A stretch of 64,000 nt of DNA, from NCBI RefSeq assembly GCF_024435355.1, contig NZ_JAMJWG010000027.1, forward strand, positions 1 to 64,000, given 5' to 3'. This stretch comes from Streptomyces odontomachi. Its GTDB lineage: Bacteria; Actinomycetota; Actinomycetes; Streptomycetales; Streptomycetaceae. A program made the position numbers and the translations under genes. Below, one piece after another: positions 16,975 to 25,715 of the stretch. Positions within the stretch are counted from its first letter, which is position 1; each line of letters begins with the position of its first letter. Below the pieces are notes generated by a model. That model did no database searches. It saw only the letters and a program-made list of their open reading frames with translations, and was not told the origin of the DNA.

Positions 16975-19900
16975 GTGCAGAAGAAGCGGCCGCGGCGCGA
17001 AGGCAGGCAGCAGACGGTGTCGGCGGAAGCCACGGGCGGCCGCACGCCGGATGGTCCCACCGGGCCGGCGGACCCCGCGGGCACCACCCCGGGTGACCAG
17101 GCCCCCGGGCTCGACGACCTCCACCCGTGCCCCACGGTCCGGGGCGCACGACCCGCGGTGCGCGGCGGGGGCGCCGCCCGCAGAGCCGAGGACGCCACGC
17201 CACCCGCCGGTGTGCCGAAGGCACGTGCCGTGGACGCGCACGCGGACCCGAGCACGCACGCGACCACGGATGCGACGGCATCCGGTCCGGCGGCCACCCC
17301 CACCGATGCGGATAAGGACGCCGGTACGATCATCAACCCCCACACCGATACCGACTCCGGTGGCGACGCCGTTTCCGGCTCCGCCGCCGGCAAGGACGTC
17401 AAGGGCAGGGGAGACGGCAAGGTGGCGACCACAGGGGCCGAGACCGGCACGGGTGGCAAGGGCGGCACGGGTCGGAAGGCGACCGCGGGCACGAAGACGA
17501 CCGCGGACGCCGGGGTCGCCACGGAGGCCGGGGTCGCCACGGATCCCAAGACCGCCACGGGCCTCAAGGCCGGCAAGGGCGCACCCGCTTCGAGCGCCCC
17601 CCGTCCCCCCGCCCCCGTGGGCCGTGGCCGGCGTGCGCGGGTGCGGAACCGGCTCGTCGTCGCCGTTGCCGTGGTGGCGGCCGCGACCGCCGCGGCGAGT
17701 GCGCCGGGGCTGATCGACGCCTCCGGACGGCTCAGCGATGCGCAGGCGCTGCTGGACGACGCCCGGCGCACCCAGCGGGCGCTCACCCTCGCCCACGCGC
17801 TGGCCGACGAGAGCCAGGCGGTCACCGCGTACGTCGCCGCCGGGCGGCCGCACGGGAGGGCTCCGGCCGACACGCACAGCGTCCCCGTCGACCGGCGGAT
17901 CGCCGAGCTGCGCGCCGACGACGACGCACCGGCCGCGCTCCGCCGTGACCTGGATCGGGTCGCCGGGGTGCGCAAGTCGGCGTTGAGCGGCAAGAGCAGC
18001 GCCCTCACGGTGCATCAGGCGTACGCGGACGTCATCCTCGCCCTGCACCACCTCGCGGAGGACCTGGCGGACCGCATGCCGCCCGAGGCCACCCGGGGTG
18101 GGCATGCGTTGGCCGGTCTGGACACCGCCGTCGAGCAGGCCGAGGCCACCCGTGGGCTGCTGCTCGCCGCGCTCGCCGTGCCCGGTGCCACCGGCACCAC
18201 CACCGTCATCGACCCGGCCACCGGACTGCCGCGCACCGTCCCCAACGAGCCCGCGTCCGCCACCCGGCAGCGCAACGAGCTGAGCGCCGCAGCCCAGCAG
18301 GCCCGGCTGCGTGAGACGGCCGAGCTCGCCGGCTTCCGGGACCGGGCGAGCGACGCGTACCGCAGCACGTACGACACCACCGTCACCGGGCCGGACGTCA
18401 CCGCGGCGGAGAAGGCCCTCGCCCGGCTCACCGACCAGCCCACCCTGTCCGACGACGACCGGGACACCGACGCCGAGAAGCTGGCCGGCACGCTCACCGC
18501 GCGGATCGACGTGATGCGGAGCGCCGAGGCCTCGCTGAACGTGGACCGGATCAAGGAGCTCGCCGGGCTGCGCGACGACGCGGTGACGGCGTTGGAGATC
18601 CGTGTCGCGCTCGCCGGCGTCTGCCTGCTGCTGGGCGTCGGCATCGTCATGGCGATGGCACGCGGGCTGACCCGCCCGCTCGCCGTGCTGCGCCTGGGCA
18701 CCGCCCGGCTGGCCGCCGACCCCGTCGCCGCCGAACCCATCCGCTTCACCGGCCGCAACGACGAGTTCGCGCAGGTCCTGCGCTCCGTCAACGCGCTGCA
18801 CGCGCATGCCGTCGAGCTGCACGCACAGGCGCACGGCGCCGCGGCGGACGGCACCCCGGCGGGCGGTTCGCAGCGGGCCGTCGCACGGGAAGACGCGCAC
18901 GTGGCGGAGGACGTGGCGGAGACCGCGGCGGACGAGGAGGCGGTCGACGGCGCTGAGGAGGGTGGCGGCCAGCGCACCCTGGTGAACCTCGGGCTGCGCA
19001 CCCTCGGTCTCGTCGAGCGGCAGCTCGCCGTCATCGAGAAGCTGGAGGAGCAGGAGGACGACCCCGACCGGCTCGCCACGCTGTTCCGGCTCGACCACTT
19101 CGCCACGGTCATGCGGCGGCACAGCGAGAACCTGCTCGTGCTCGCCGGTGCCGACCGCGGCCACCAGCACGCCGGTCCCGTGCCGCTGATCGACGTGGTG
19201 CGCGCCGCGGTCAGCGAGGTCGAGCACTACACGCGCATCCACGTCGCCGCGCTGCCCGCGCAGCCGCACATCGCGGGGCTCGCCGCCGACGACCTGAGCC
19301 ATCTGCTCGCCGAACTGATGGAGAACGCCACCTCGTGCTCGCCGCCGGACGCCACCGTGGAGGTCTCCGGCTGGCTGCTGGAGAGCGGTGACGTGATGCT
19401 CTCCGTCGCCGACCAGGGCATCGGCATGGCGCCCGAGCGGCTGACCGGGATCAACGCGGAACTGGCCCGGCTGGTCTCCAGCGCCCAGGCGACGCGTTCG
19501 ACCGGGGACCTCGCGGCCGGCCCGGACACACCGGACGGGCTCGGGCTCGGTCTGTACGTGGTGGCGCGGCTGGCCCAGCGGCACGGTGTGCGGGTGCGGC
19601 TGCGCGAGCAGCAGCAGGGCGGCATCGCGGCGGTCGTGTGGGTGCCGCGCTCGGCGCTGGGCGAGTCCGGAGCGGGTGTCGTGGCACCGCCGAGCGAGGT
19701 GCGCGTGGTCGGGGGACCGGCCGCCGCACAGCAGGGGCCCGGTGCCGCGACGGAGGCGAACTCGCCGGTGCTTCCCGGGCGCGGCCTCGCCGACTCCCTG
19801 ATCGCGGCGGCGGAGAGCGCCCTCGCCGATGCCGCCTCGCAGGGCGAGCCCGCGGCGTCCGGCCCGCACCAGGCCGCGGCGTCCGCCCCCGGCCATGCCC

Positions 19901-20568
19901 GTACGGAGCCGGCCGGGCCGGCGGGTCCGGAACAGGGCGCGCCGGCGGGTGCGCAGCCGACCGGACACCGCTCACCGACGCGGCACGAAGCCCCCCTCAC
20001 CCCCGACCACCCCATCAACCCCTACGCCATCGGCCCCGACGCCCACGAGCGGACCCGGGACGCCGCCGCGCCCACCGCGCCGCAGGACCCCGCCGCCGCA
20101 CCCGGGGCCCCCGGAACCGCCGCCCCCCAGCGGCTGACCGCCAAGGGGCTGCCGAAGCGGACGCCCCGGATCGCCCCGCAGGCCGGTGAGCCGATGGAGC
20201 GCACCGGTGGCGTGGACGCGCAGGAACTGCGCCGCAGACTCGGCGGGTTCCAGCAAGGGGCCAGAGCCGGGCGGCAGGACGCGGAGGCGGACCCCGCCAC
20301 CGCACCGGCCGGCTCGTACGACGACCCGACACCGGCGGGCCGCCCCGCCACCGGACCCACCACCCCCCGCCCCGCGTCCAGCACGCGCACCCCCCGTCGC
20401 GCGTCCGACGCACCCACGACGCCGCCCGCCGTACCCCACCCGCGCGCTCCGCAGCACCCCCTCACCACCACCACGACGACGCGGCAGAATCGGCACGATG
20501 GACCAGCTCACGCGGCCCGACCAGTCGCGGACGCCCAGGGGGACACAGTCGAGGAGGCAAGCAGTTGA
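16975..20568 (+). CDS. cvnA: Conservon sensor kinase-like protein CvnA (first conservon)
   Basis: A 1197-residue membrane protein, first gene of a conservon (CvnA-B-C-D), the actinomycete complex resembling eukaryotic GPCR/G-protein signalling. A long Ala/Thr/Gly-rich cytoplasmic N-terminus precedes TM1 (about 227-246), an extracellular four-helix nitrate-sensor-like (NIT) domain, TM2 (about 544-565) and HAMP. The dimer region has DHFATVMRRHSENLLVLAG in place of a standard HisKA motif. The GHKL ATPase has the N box ELMENATSCS (780) and GLGLYVVARL. About 330 residues of Pro/Ala-rich disordered tail follow. GTG 16975 is used; TTG 16963 is possible. The N-terminal extension is much longer than in most CvnA proteins. 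It overlaps cvnB by four bases. Confidence 0.9.
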   Translation: MQKKRPRREGRQQTVSAEATGGRTPDGPTGPADPAGTTPGDQAPGLDDLHPCPTVRGARPAVRGGGAARRAEDATPPAGVPKARAVDAHADPSTHATTDATASGPAATPTDADKDAGTIINPHTDTDSGGDAVSGSAAGKDVKGRGDGKVATTGAETGTGGKGGTGRKATAGTKTTADAGVATEAGVATDPKTATGLKAGKGAPASSAPRPPAPVGRGRRARVRNRLVVAVAVVAAATAAASAPGLIDASGRLSDAQALLDDARRTQRALTLAHALADESQAVTAYVAAGRPHGRAPADTHSVPVDRRIAELRADDDAPAALRRDLDRVAGVRKSALSGKSSALTVHQAYADVILALHHLAEDLADRMPPEATRGGHALAGLDTAVEQAEATRGLLLAALAVPGATGTTTVIDPATGLPRTVPNEPASATRQRNELSAAAQQARLRETAELAGFRDRASDAYRSTYDTTVTGPDVTAAEKALARLTDQPTLSDDDRDTDAEKLAGTLTARIDVMRSAEASLNVDRIKELAGLRDDAVTALEIRVALAGVCLLLGVGIVMAMARGLTRPLAVLRLGTARLAADPVAAEPIRFTGRNDEFAQVLRSVNALHAHAVELHAQAHGAAADGTPAGGSQRAVAREDAHVAEDVAETAADEEAVDGAEEGGGQRTLVNLGLRTLGLVERQLAVIEKLEEQEDDPDRLATLFRLDHFATVMRRHSENLLVLAGADRGHQHAGPVPLIDVVRAAVSEVEHYTRIHVAALPAQPHIAGLAADDLSHLLAELMENATSCSPPDATVEVSGWLLESGDVMLSVADQGIGMAPERLTGINAELARLVSSAQATRSTGDLAAGPDTPDGLGLGLYVVARLAQRHGVRVRLREQQQGGIAAVVWVPRSALGESGAGVVAPPSEVRVVGGPAAAQQGPGAATEANSPVLPGRGLADSLIAAAESALADAASQGEPAASGPHQAAASAPGHARTEPAGPAGPEQGAPAGAQPTGHRSPTRHEAPLTPDHPINPYAIGPDAHERTRDAAAPTAPQDPAAAPGAPGTAAPQRLTAKGLPKRTPRIAPQAGEPMERTGGVDAQELRRRLGGFQQGARAGRQDAEADPATAPAGSYDDPTPAGRPATGPTTPRPASSTRTPRRASDAPTTPPAVPHPRAPQHPLTTTTTTRQNRHDGPAHAARPVADAQGDTVEEASS

Positions 20569-21203
20569 CTGCGCCCAGTACGCACGGCCTGAGCAGGGAA
20601 GCCCGGAATCTGCACTGGTTGCTGGCGAATCTCGTGGAGGAGGTGCCCGGACTGCTGTCGATCGCGGTGGTCTCCTCCGACGGACTGCTGCTGCTCTCCT
20701 CCGACGCGGAGGGAGGCACCCACACCGGCCGGGACGACGGCGGTGCGGGCGGCGCGGCGCAGGGGCGATCAGCCCGCGCCGCCGCGACGGGCGGACCGCG
20801 GGGGTCCGCGGCCGACCTCGCCACCATCGTCTCCGGGCTCGGCAGCCTCACCCTCGGTGCGGCCAAGCTGATGGACGGCGGCAAGGTCAAGCAGACCGTG
20901 GTCACCATGCGGGAGGGCAACCTCTGCGTGATGGCGATCAGCGACGGTTCGCTGCTGGGCGTGCACGCCACCCCCGAGTGCGACATGAGCATCGTCGCGT
21001 ACCACATGGCGTTCTTCGTCAGCCGTGCCGGGCACGTCCTCACCCCCGAACTCCGCAGCGAGCTGCGCCAGTCGATGGAGAACGGGGCGTCGAACGCGGC
21101 ACGGGACGAGCGGGTGCCCGGTGCGGTGCGCCGGTCCGTCGCCGAGCCGGCCCGGTCGATGGCGCGTGAGCCGCTGGCGGGTCGGCCCGCGGGGCGTACC
21201 TGA
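20565..21203 (+). CDS. cvnB: Roadblock/LC7 protein CvnB
   Basis: A 212-residue roadblock/LC7-domain protein that serves as scaffold or GTPase-activating partner of CvnD in conservons. The domain starts at ARNLHWLLANLVEEVPGLLS and continues through IAVVSSDGLLLLSS and GSLLGVHATPECDMSIVAYHM. An insertion of about 30 residues rich in Gly/Ala/Arg after LLSSDAEGG and a basic, Arg-rich tail of about 45 residues make it longer than the usual 130-140 residues. The TTG start is supported by GAGGAGG seven bases upstream and a TTGA overlap with the cvnA stop. Confidence 0.92.
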   Translation: MTAPSTHGLSREARNLHWLLANLVEEVPGLLSIAVVSSDGLLLLSSDAEGGTHTGRDDGGAGGAAQGRSARAAATGGPRGSAADLATIVSGLGSLTLGAAKLMDGGKVKQTVVTMREGNLCVMAISDGSLLGVHATPECDMSIVAYHMAFFVSRAGHVLTPELRSELRQSMENGASNAARDERVPGAVRRSVAEPARSMAREPLAGRPAGRT

Positions 21204-21595
21204 TGGGCGACGGTTTGCCGCGCCGCGGTGCGGGCTCCAGGCCCGCCCGCGTGCGCCCCTACTCGCTCACCGGCGGTCGTACCCGCTTCGGTCATGTGCT
21301 GCTCGTCGAGACGTTCGTCGCCGCCGTCGAGGCGCCCGAGGGGCAGCCGTCCGGGCCGCCGCAGGGCGGTGCCCGGATGATGCCGGAGATGCGGTCCATC
21401 GTCGAACTCTGCCACCGGATGCGGACGGTGGCCGAGATCGCGGCGCTGTTGAGGATCCCGCTCGGCGTGGTCCGCGTGCTGCTGAGCGACCTGGCGGACC
21501 AGGGAAGGATCCGCGTGTACGGAACCGGTCACGGCCCGGGAGCGCCGGACCGCGTGCTGTTGGAAAGGGTGCTGAGTGGACTTCGCCGTCTCTGA
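21203..21595 (+). CDS. cvnC: DUF742 protein CvnC
   Basis: A 130-residue DUF742 protein, third member of the conservon. VRPYSLTGGRT is the family's N-terminal signature, and the C-terminal half reads as a winged-helix-like fold (EIAALLRIPLGVVRVLLSDLADQGRI). The biochemical role is unsettled; CvnC proteins form part of the membrane-associated complex with CvnA, B and D. An insertion of about 15 residues (EAPEGQPSGPPQG) sits in the middle. Its ATG shares one base with the cvnB stop, and its end overlaps cvnD by 20 bases. Confidence 0.92.
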   Translation: MGDGLPRRGAGSRPARVRPYSLTGGRTRFGHVLLVETFVAAVEAPEGQPSGPPQGGARMMPEMRSIVELCHRMRTVAEIAALLRIPLGVVRVLLSDLADQGRIRVYGTGHGPGAPDRVLLERVLSGLRRL

Positions 21596-22301
21596 CGAGA
21601 CCGTCTCCGACGAGACCGAACCGCCCGACCGTCAAGGCGGCGAGGGCACCGACCCGGGCGGTGGCGACACCGGCGCCGCCCGTGGCACGGTGCTGCCCGG
21701 TGGCGTCGACGAGCCCGAGGACTGCCTGCGGCCCTGGCAGTTGGACCGTACCCGGGCGCCGGTGGCCACCAAGATCGTGGTGGCCGGCGGGTTCGGCGTC
21801 GGCAAGACCACGTTGGTCACCACCGTCTCGGAGATCAGCCCGCTGGAGACCGAGGCGCTGATGACGGTGGCCAGCGAGGAGATGGACGACCTCACCGCGA
21901 CACCGGACAAGTCGACGACCACCGTCGCCATGGACTTCGGTCGGATCACCCTCGACGACGATCTGGTGCTCTACCTCTTCGGCACCCCTGGCCAGCGACG
22001 TTTCTGGTTCATGTGGGACGATCTGGTGCGTGGCGCGATCGGCGCCGTCGTTCTGGTGGACACCCGCCGGCTTCAGGACTGCTTCCCGGTGCTCGACTAC
22101 TTCGAGAGCTGTGGCATGCCGTACGTGGTCGCGGTCAACCACTTCGAGGGCACGGAGAAGTTCGCCGCCGAGGATGTGCGGGACGCCCTGACGGTGCCGG
22201 TGCACGTTCCCGTACTGGTCATGGACGCCCGGTTGCGGATCCCGGTGGTCGAGACCCTGCTCGCCCTCGTGGGCCATGCCCTGGACGCCACTCCCGCCTG
22301 A
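21576..22301 (+). CDS. cvnD: Conservon GTPase CvnD
   Basis: A 241-residue small GTPase of the conservon type (MglA/Ras-like). The P-loop GGFGVGKTT lies at residues 71-79, switch-region residues STTTVAMDFG follow, G3 is GTPGQRRF (136-143), and the G4 position reads VNHFEG instead of NKxD, as is normal for CvnD. A 60-residue acidic N-terminus precedes the GTPase fold. It would switch between GDP and GTP forms under control of CvnA/CvnB. GTG start inside the cvnC end implies translational coupling. The next gene, 81 bases on, is a flavoprotein rather than the cytochrome P450 found behind some conservons. Confidence 0.93.
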   Translation: MDFAVSDETVSDETEPPDRQGGEGTDPGGGDTGAARGTVLPGGVDEPEDCLRPWQLDRTRAPVATKIVVAGGFGVGKTTLVTTVSEISPLETEALMTVASEEMDDLTATPDKSTTTVAMDFGRITLDDDLVLYLFGTPGQRRFWFMWDDLVRGAIGAVVLVDTRRLQDCFPVLDYFESCGMPYVVAVNHFEGTEKFAAEDVRDALTVPVHVPVLVMDARLRIPVVETLLALVGHALDATPA

Positions 22302-22382
22302 CGGGTCGCCGCTCGCCGCCACCGGCCCCGGAGAACCGATGCCGGGGTTCGCGCTCGAAGAACCAGCAGGAGGAGACCCCGC

Positions 22383-23639
22383 ATGCGGAAGGTACTCGTC
22401 GTCGGAGCCGGCCAGTCCGGACTCCAGCTCGCCCTCGGCCTCCAGGGGCACGGGTACGAGGTCACCCTGATGTCCAACCGGACGGCGGACGAGATCCGCT
22501 CCGGGCGGGTGATGTCCACGCAGTGCATGTTCGACGCGGCGCTGCACCACGAGCGGGATCTGGGCCTGGACTTCTGGGAGTCCGAGGCGCCCCGCATCCA
22601 CGGCCTGGGCCTGTCCGTCGCGGGCCCGCCCGACGCGTCCGGCTCCTCGTCACGGGTCATCGACTGGCTCGGCCGGCTGCCCGGCCACGCCCAGTCGGTG
22701 GACCAGCGGCTGAAGATGGCCGGCTGGATGGACACCTTCGTCGAGCGCGGTGGCCGGCTCGTCGTGCACGGCGTGACCGTCTCCGACCTGGACTACTTCG
22801 CGCGCTCGAACGACCTGGTGCTGGTCGCCGCCGGCCGCGGCGAACTCGGCTCGCTCTTCGCGCGCGACGCCGCCCGTTCCCCGCACACCGAGCCGCAGCG
22901 TGCCCTCGCCGTCGCGTACGTGCACGGTCTCGGCCCGCGCCCCGAGCACCCGGACGTGGAGGCGGTGCGCTGCAACCCGATCCCCGGGGTGGGCGAGCTG
23001 TTCGTCATGCCCACCCTGACGACGTCCGGGCGGGCCGACATCCTCTTCCTGGAGGGCATCCCCGGCGGCCCGCTCGACGTCTTCCAGGGCGTCAAGGACC
23101 CCTCGGAGCATCTGGCGCTGACGCTGGAGCTGATGGAGCGGTTCACGCCGTGGGAGTACGCGCGCGCCACCAAGGTGGAGCTGACCGACGAGCGCGGCAC
23201 GCTGTCCGGCCGGTTCACCCCCACGGTGCGCCGGCCCGTCGGGCAGCTGCCGGGCGGTGGGGCGGTGCTCGGTGTCGGCGACGTCGTCGTCACCAACGAC
23301 CCGATCACCGGCCAGGGCTCGAACTCCGCCGCCAAGTGCGCCGCGCTCTACCTGGACGCGATCCTCGCGCGGGGCGACGAGCCCTTCGACGAGGCGTGGA
23401 TGACGGCCACCTTCGACCGCTACTGGTCCGAGGTCGCCCAGCACGTCACCAAGTGGACCAACGCGATGCTCGCCCCGCCGCCGGAGCACGTCCTCGGCCT
23501 GTTCGGCGCGGCCGGCGAGCACCAGGAGGTCGCCGACCGGGTGGCGGGCGGCTTCAACGACCCGTCGGACTTCGAGAACTTCTTCTACGACCCGGAGCTG
23601 ACGGGGCAGTACCTGCGGCAGGTCGCCGGCCAGGCCTGA
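22383..23639 (+). CDS. Styrene/indole monooxygenase-like flavoprotein
   Basis: A 418-residue FAD-dependent monooxygenase of the StyA (styrene/indole monooxygenase) type. It opens with the FAD dinucleotide fold VVGAGQSGLQLALGL, has the substrate-domain segment DLVLVAAGRGELGSLF, and the C-terminal FAD motif VLGVGDVVVTNDPITGQGSN. StyA enzymes epoxidise aryl alkenes or indole using FADH2 from a separate reductase; no StyB-like reductase is nearby. AGGAGGAGAC lies seven bases before the ATG. It follows cvnD by 81 bases on the same strand with no hairpin between, so it is probably co-transcribed with the conservon. The operon ends at a strong terminator. Confidence 0.88.
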   Translation: MRKVLVVGAGQSGLQLALGLQGHGYEVTLMSNRTADEIRSGRVMSTQCMFDAALHHERDLGLDFWESEAPRIHGLGLSVAGPPDASGSSSRVIDWLGRLPGHAQSVDQRLKMAGWMDTFVERGGRLVVHGVTVSDLDYFARSNDLVLVAAGRGELGSLFARDAARSPHTEPQRALAVAYVHGLGPRPEHPDVEAVRCNPIPGVGELFVMPTLTTSGRADILFLEGIPGGPLDVFQGVKDPSEHLALTLELMERFTPWEYARATKVELTDERGTLSGRFTPTVRRPVGQLPGGGAVLGVGDVVVTNDPITGQGSNSAAKCAALYLDAILARGDEPFDEAWMTATFDRYWSEVAQHVTKWTNAMLAPPPEHVLGLFGAAGEHQEVADRVAGGFNDPSDFENFFYDPELTGQYLRQVAGQA

Positions 23640-23664
23640 CGGGCCACCGGGCTGCCCGCCACGT

Positions 23665-23696
23665 GCCGGCGGCCGTTCCCCGGGCCGGCCGCCGGC
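23665..23696. terminator. Bidirectional terminator between convergent genes
   Basis: A perfect 10-bp GC inverted repeat (23665-23674 with 23687-23696) with a 12-nt loop sits exactly between the stop codons of the monooxygenase (plus) and the NlpC/P60 gene (minus). Confidence 0.75.
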
Positions 23697-25025
23697 TCAG
23701 CCGGGGCGTACCGCGCCGAGGACCGGGTTGGAGCGCACCGGTGACACCTTGACCCGCTCGCCGGGACGCGGGGCCTGTACGACCATGCCGCCGCCCACGT
23801 ACAGGGCGACGTGCGTGGCGGTCGGGTAGTACACCACCAGGTCGCCGGGGCGCAGCTGGTCCATCGACACCCGGGGCAGGCTCCGCCACTGGGCCTGGCT
23901 GGTGCGCGGCAGCGTCCGGCCGGCGTGCGCCCATGCCTGCGAGGTGAGTCCGGAGCAGTCGAACGCGTCGGGCCCCGCGGCGCCCCACCGGTAGGGCTTG
24001 CCGATCTGCTGCACCGCGTACCGCAGCGCGGCGGCGCCGGCCTTCGACGGTGGGCGGGAACTGCTGAGCGCCCTGCTGAGCAGCGAGCGGGCCGAGCCGG
24101 TCAGCCCGGTGAGGCTCGCGGCTGCTGCGGTGGCCTGCGTGCTCCGTTCGGGCTCCGGCCGGGTGTCGGGTCGTGCGGTGCCACGGGCCGTGGCCTGCGG
24201 TGTGGCGCCGAGCGCGGCGAGCTGCTTCTCCACGGCTTTCAGACGGGCCCGCGCGGCGTCGCGTTGCCTCTTCTGGCGGGCCGCCCGTGCCTCCTGCGCC
24301 TTGGTCCTGCGGTGCGCGTGGGCCGCGAGCGTGCGCGCCCGGCGTTCATCGTCGGTGAGCCGGTGCACCACCGAGGCGCGCGCCGCGGACACCCGTTGCA
24401 GCATGTGGCCCTGCTCCAGCGCGTGCTGCGGGTCACGGGCGAGCAGCAGCTGGACGTACGGCGAGAGCGCGGTGCTGCTGCCCTGGTACTGCAACCGGGC
24501 CAGCCGCCCGGCGGCCACCTTGCTGTCGTGCAGGGCACGCTGGGCCCTCGTCAGCCGCCGGTTCAGGCCGGCGGAACTGCCGCGCCGGCGTTGCAGCGTG
24601 CGCTGCGTCGTGCGGTAGGCGGTGTCGGCGGCCTCGGCGGTGGCGTAGAGGCGCCGTAGGTCGTTCAGCAGCGCGGTCACCGAGGTTTCGCCGGCGCCGG
24701 GTGCGCCCGGCGCGCCCGGTGCGGCAGCGCGGCCGGTGGTGGCACGGTGCGCGGTGTCGCGCGTCGTGGTGCCACGGTCCGCCCCGGCGCGGTCGGTCGT
24801 GCCGCGGCCGGCGCCGGCGCGGGCTGTACCGCCGCGGTCCGTGCTGTCGCGGTCCGTGCTGTCGCGCTCCGGCGCGCCGGCCCGTGCGCCGCTGCCGGCC
24901 GCCGGACCCGATGGCGCCGGCACCGGTCCGGGTTGCGCGGACGCCGGCGTGCCCGCGACGAGTGAGCCTGCCGCGACAGCGGCCGCCGCGGCCGTACAGA
25001 TCCCCCGTACGAGCCTGCCCGTCAT
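23697..25025 (-). CDS. Secreted NlpC/P60 peptidoglycan endopeptidase
   Basis: A 442-residue exported cell-wall hydrolase. A signal peptide (ICTAAAAAVAAGSLVAGTPASA) is followed by a low-complexity stretch with repeated (S/T)TDR units, a long coiled coil (about 95-270) and a C-terminal NlpC/P60 domain with Cys357 in DCSGLTSQAW and His405 in THVALYVGGG; GQ of the third polar position falls in VVQAPRPGE. Such enzymes cut gamma-D-Glu-meso-DAP bonds during growth or sporulation, and the coiled coil usually controls access to the active site. ATG 25025 is supported by GGAGGTGACCAC. The DR-repeat linker is likely unfolded. No c-di-AMP riboswitch could be recognised upstream. Confidence 0.93.
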   Translation of the reverse strand: MTGRLVRGICTAAAAAVAAGSLVAGTPASAQPGPVPAPSGPAAGSGARAGAPERDSTDRDSTDRGGTARAGAGRGTTDRAGADRGTTTRDTAHRATTGRAAAPGAPGAPGAGETSVTALLNDLRRLYATAEAADTAYRTTQRTLQRRRGSSAGLNRRLTRAQRALHDSKVAAGRLARLQYQGSSTALSPYVQLLLARDPQHALEQGHMLQRVSAARASVVHRLTDDERRARTLAAHAHRRTKAQEARAARQKRQRDAARARLKAVEKQLAALGATPQATARGTARPDTRPEPERSTQATAAAASLTGLTGSARSLLSRALSSSRPPSKAGAAALRYAVQQIGKPYRWGAAGPDAFDCSGLTSQAWAHAGRTLPRTSQAQWRSLPRVSMDQLRPGDLVVYYPTATHVALYVGGGMVVQAPRPGERVKVSPVRSNPVLGAVRPG

Positions 25026-25198
25026 GTGGTCACCTCCGCAGCGGGCGACGGGAGGTCCGTGCGCACCGCACGGTGGAATGTCCCGGGCCCGGGGGGCGAC
25101 GCTCACCTGTGCTGGGCGGTTCGGCCCAAAGATCTCACCCGCGCGGGGCGGGAACGGTGACCTTGCCGGCCACCGGAGGGCAGCCGATCGGGTGACCC

Positions 25199-25258
25199 GG
25201 GCGGGAGGTGGACGGGCGGGAGACGGAGGGGCGGGAGACGGAGGGGCGGGAGACGGAG
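25199..25258. repeat. 15-bp tandem repeat, 4 copies
   Basis: Three identical 15-mers GGGCGGGAGACGGAG (25214, 25229, 25244) preceded by a diverged copy at 25199. They lie in the 297-bp gap between two minus-strand genes, upstream of the NlpC/P60 start and downstream of the 25323 gene. The period is a multiple of three but no gene is evident. Confidence 0.85.
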
Positions 25259-25322
25259 GGGCCGCGGGGGAGGGCAGGCGTCCGTCCTGCGGTCGGCACG
25301 CGCTCGCTGCACGGGTGGTGCG

Positions 25323-25613
25323 TCAGGCCGTCGGCCCGCTCGCCGGTCGGGTCCACGGCCACTTGAGGCGGCCGCCGCGTCCCGAGGCGGTGCCCTCCGG
25401 GTCGTACTCGTAGCGCCAGCCCAGTTGCAGGCCCAAGCGCCTGCTGTAGCCCGCGGCCACCCGCCGGTAGACCAGGACGGCCGGGGCGCCGCCCGCGGCG
25501 TCCGGCACCGGGACCCGGTAGACCTTCGGCGGCTGGCCCGTCGGGCCGACCAGCACCGGCAGCACCCGGCCGTCCAGGGGACCGCCGACGAAGGCGGTGT
25601 CTTCGCTCCTCAC
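25323..25613 (-). CDS. Conserved hypothetical protein
   Basis: A 96-residue protein of unknown function. Recognisable elements are FVGGPLDGRVLPV at the N-terminus, a central VYRVPVPDA strand and LGWRYEYDPEG near the C-terminus, resembling small single-domain actinomycete proteins annotated only as hypothetical. There is no signal peptide or membrane segment. It starts with GTG and has only a distant GGTGA as ribosome-binding site. It shares strand with the diiron oxygenase upstream, 102 bases away. The coding character (GC-rich third positions, YRY motifs) is convincing, but function cannot be named. Confidence 0.6.
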   Translation of the reverse strand: MRSEDTAFVGGPLDGRVLPVLVGPTGQPPKVYRVPVPDAAGGAPAVLVYRRVAAGYSRRLGLQLGWRYEYDPEGTASGRGGRLKWPWTRPASGPTA

Positions 25614-25715
25614 CGCACCAGTGTCACCCGGGCGACGGGACGCCGGGCGTGCGGGTGGCTTACGGGGGCGCGCGATGGCACGCGCACCGGTCGGTTGCCG
25701 TGCCGTGGGCGCCGG

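Noticed and set aside
16945..19968. 1007-residue minus-strand frame opposite cvnA
   Set aside because: Low-complexity Arg/Gly-rich mirror of the conservon gene with no domain, start signal or family character.
25026..25322. c-di-AMP (ydaO) riboswitch upstream of the NlpC/P60 gene
   Set aside because: Some Streptomyces cell-wall hydrolase genes have one, but the conserved core sequence could not be found here.
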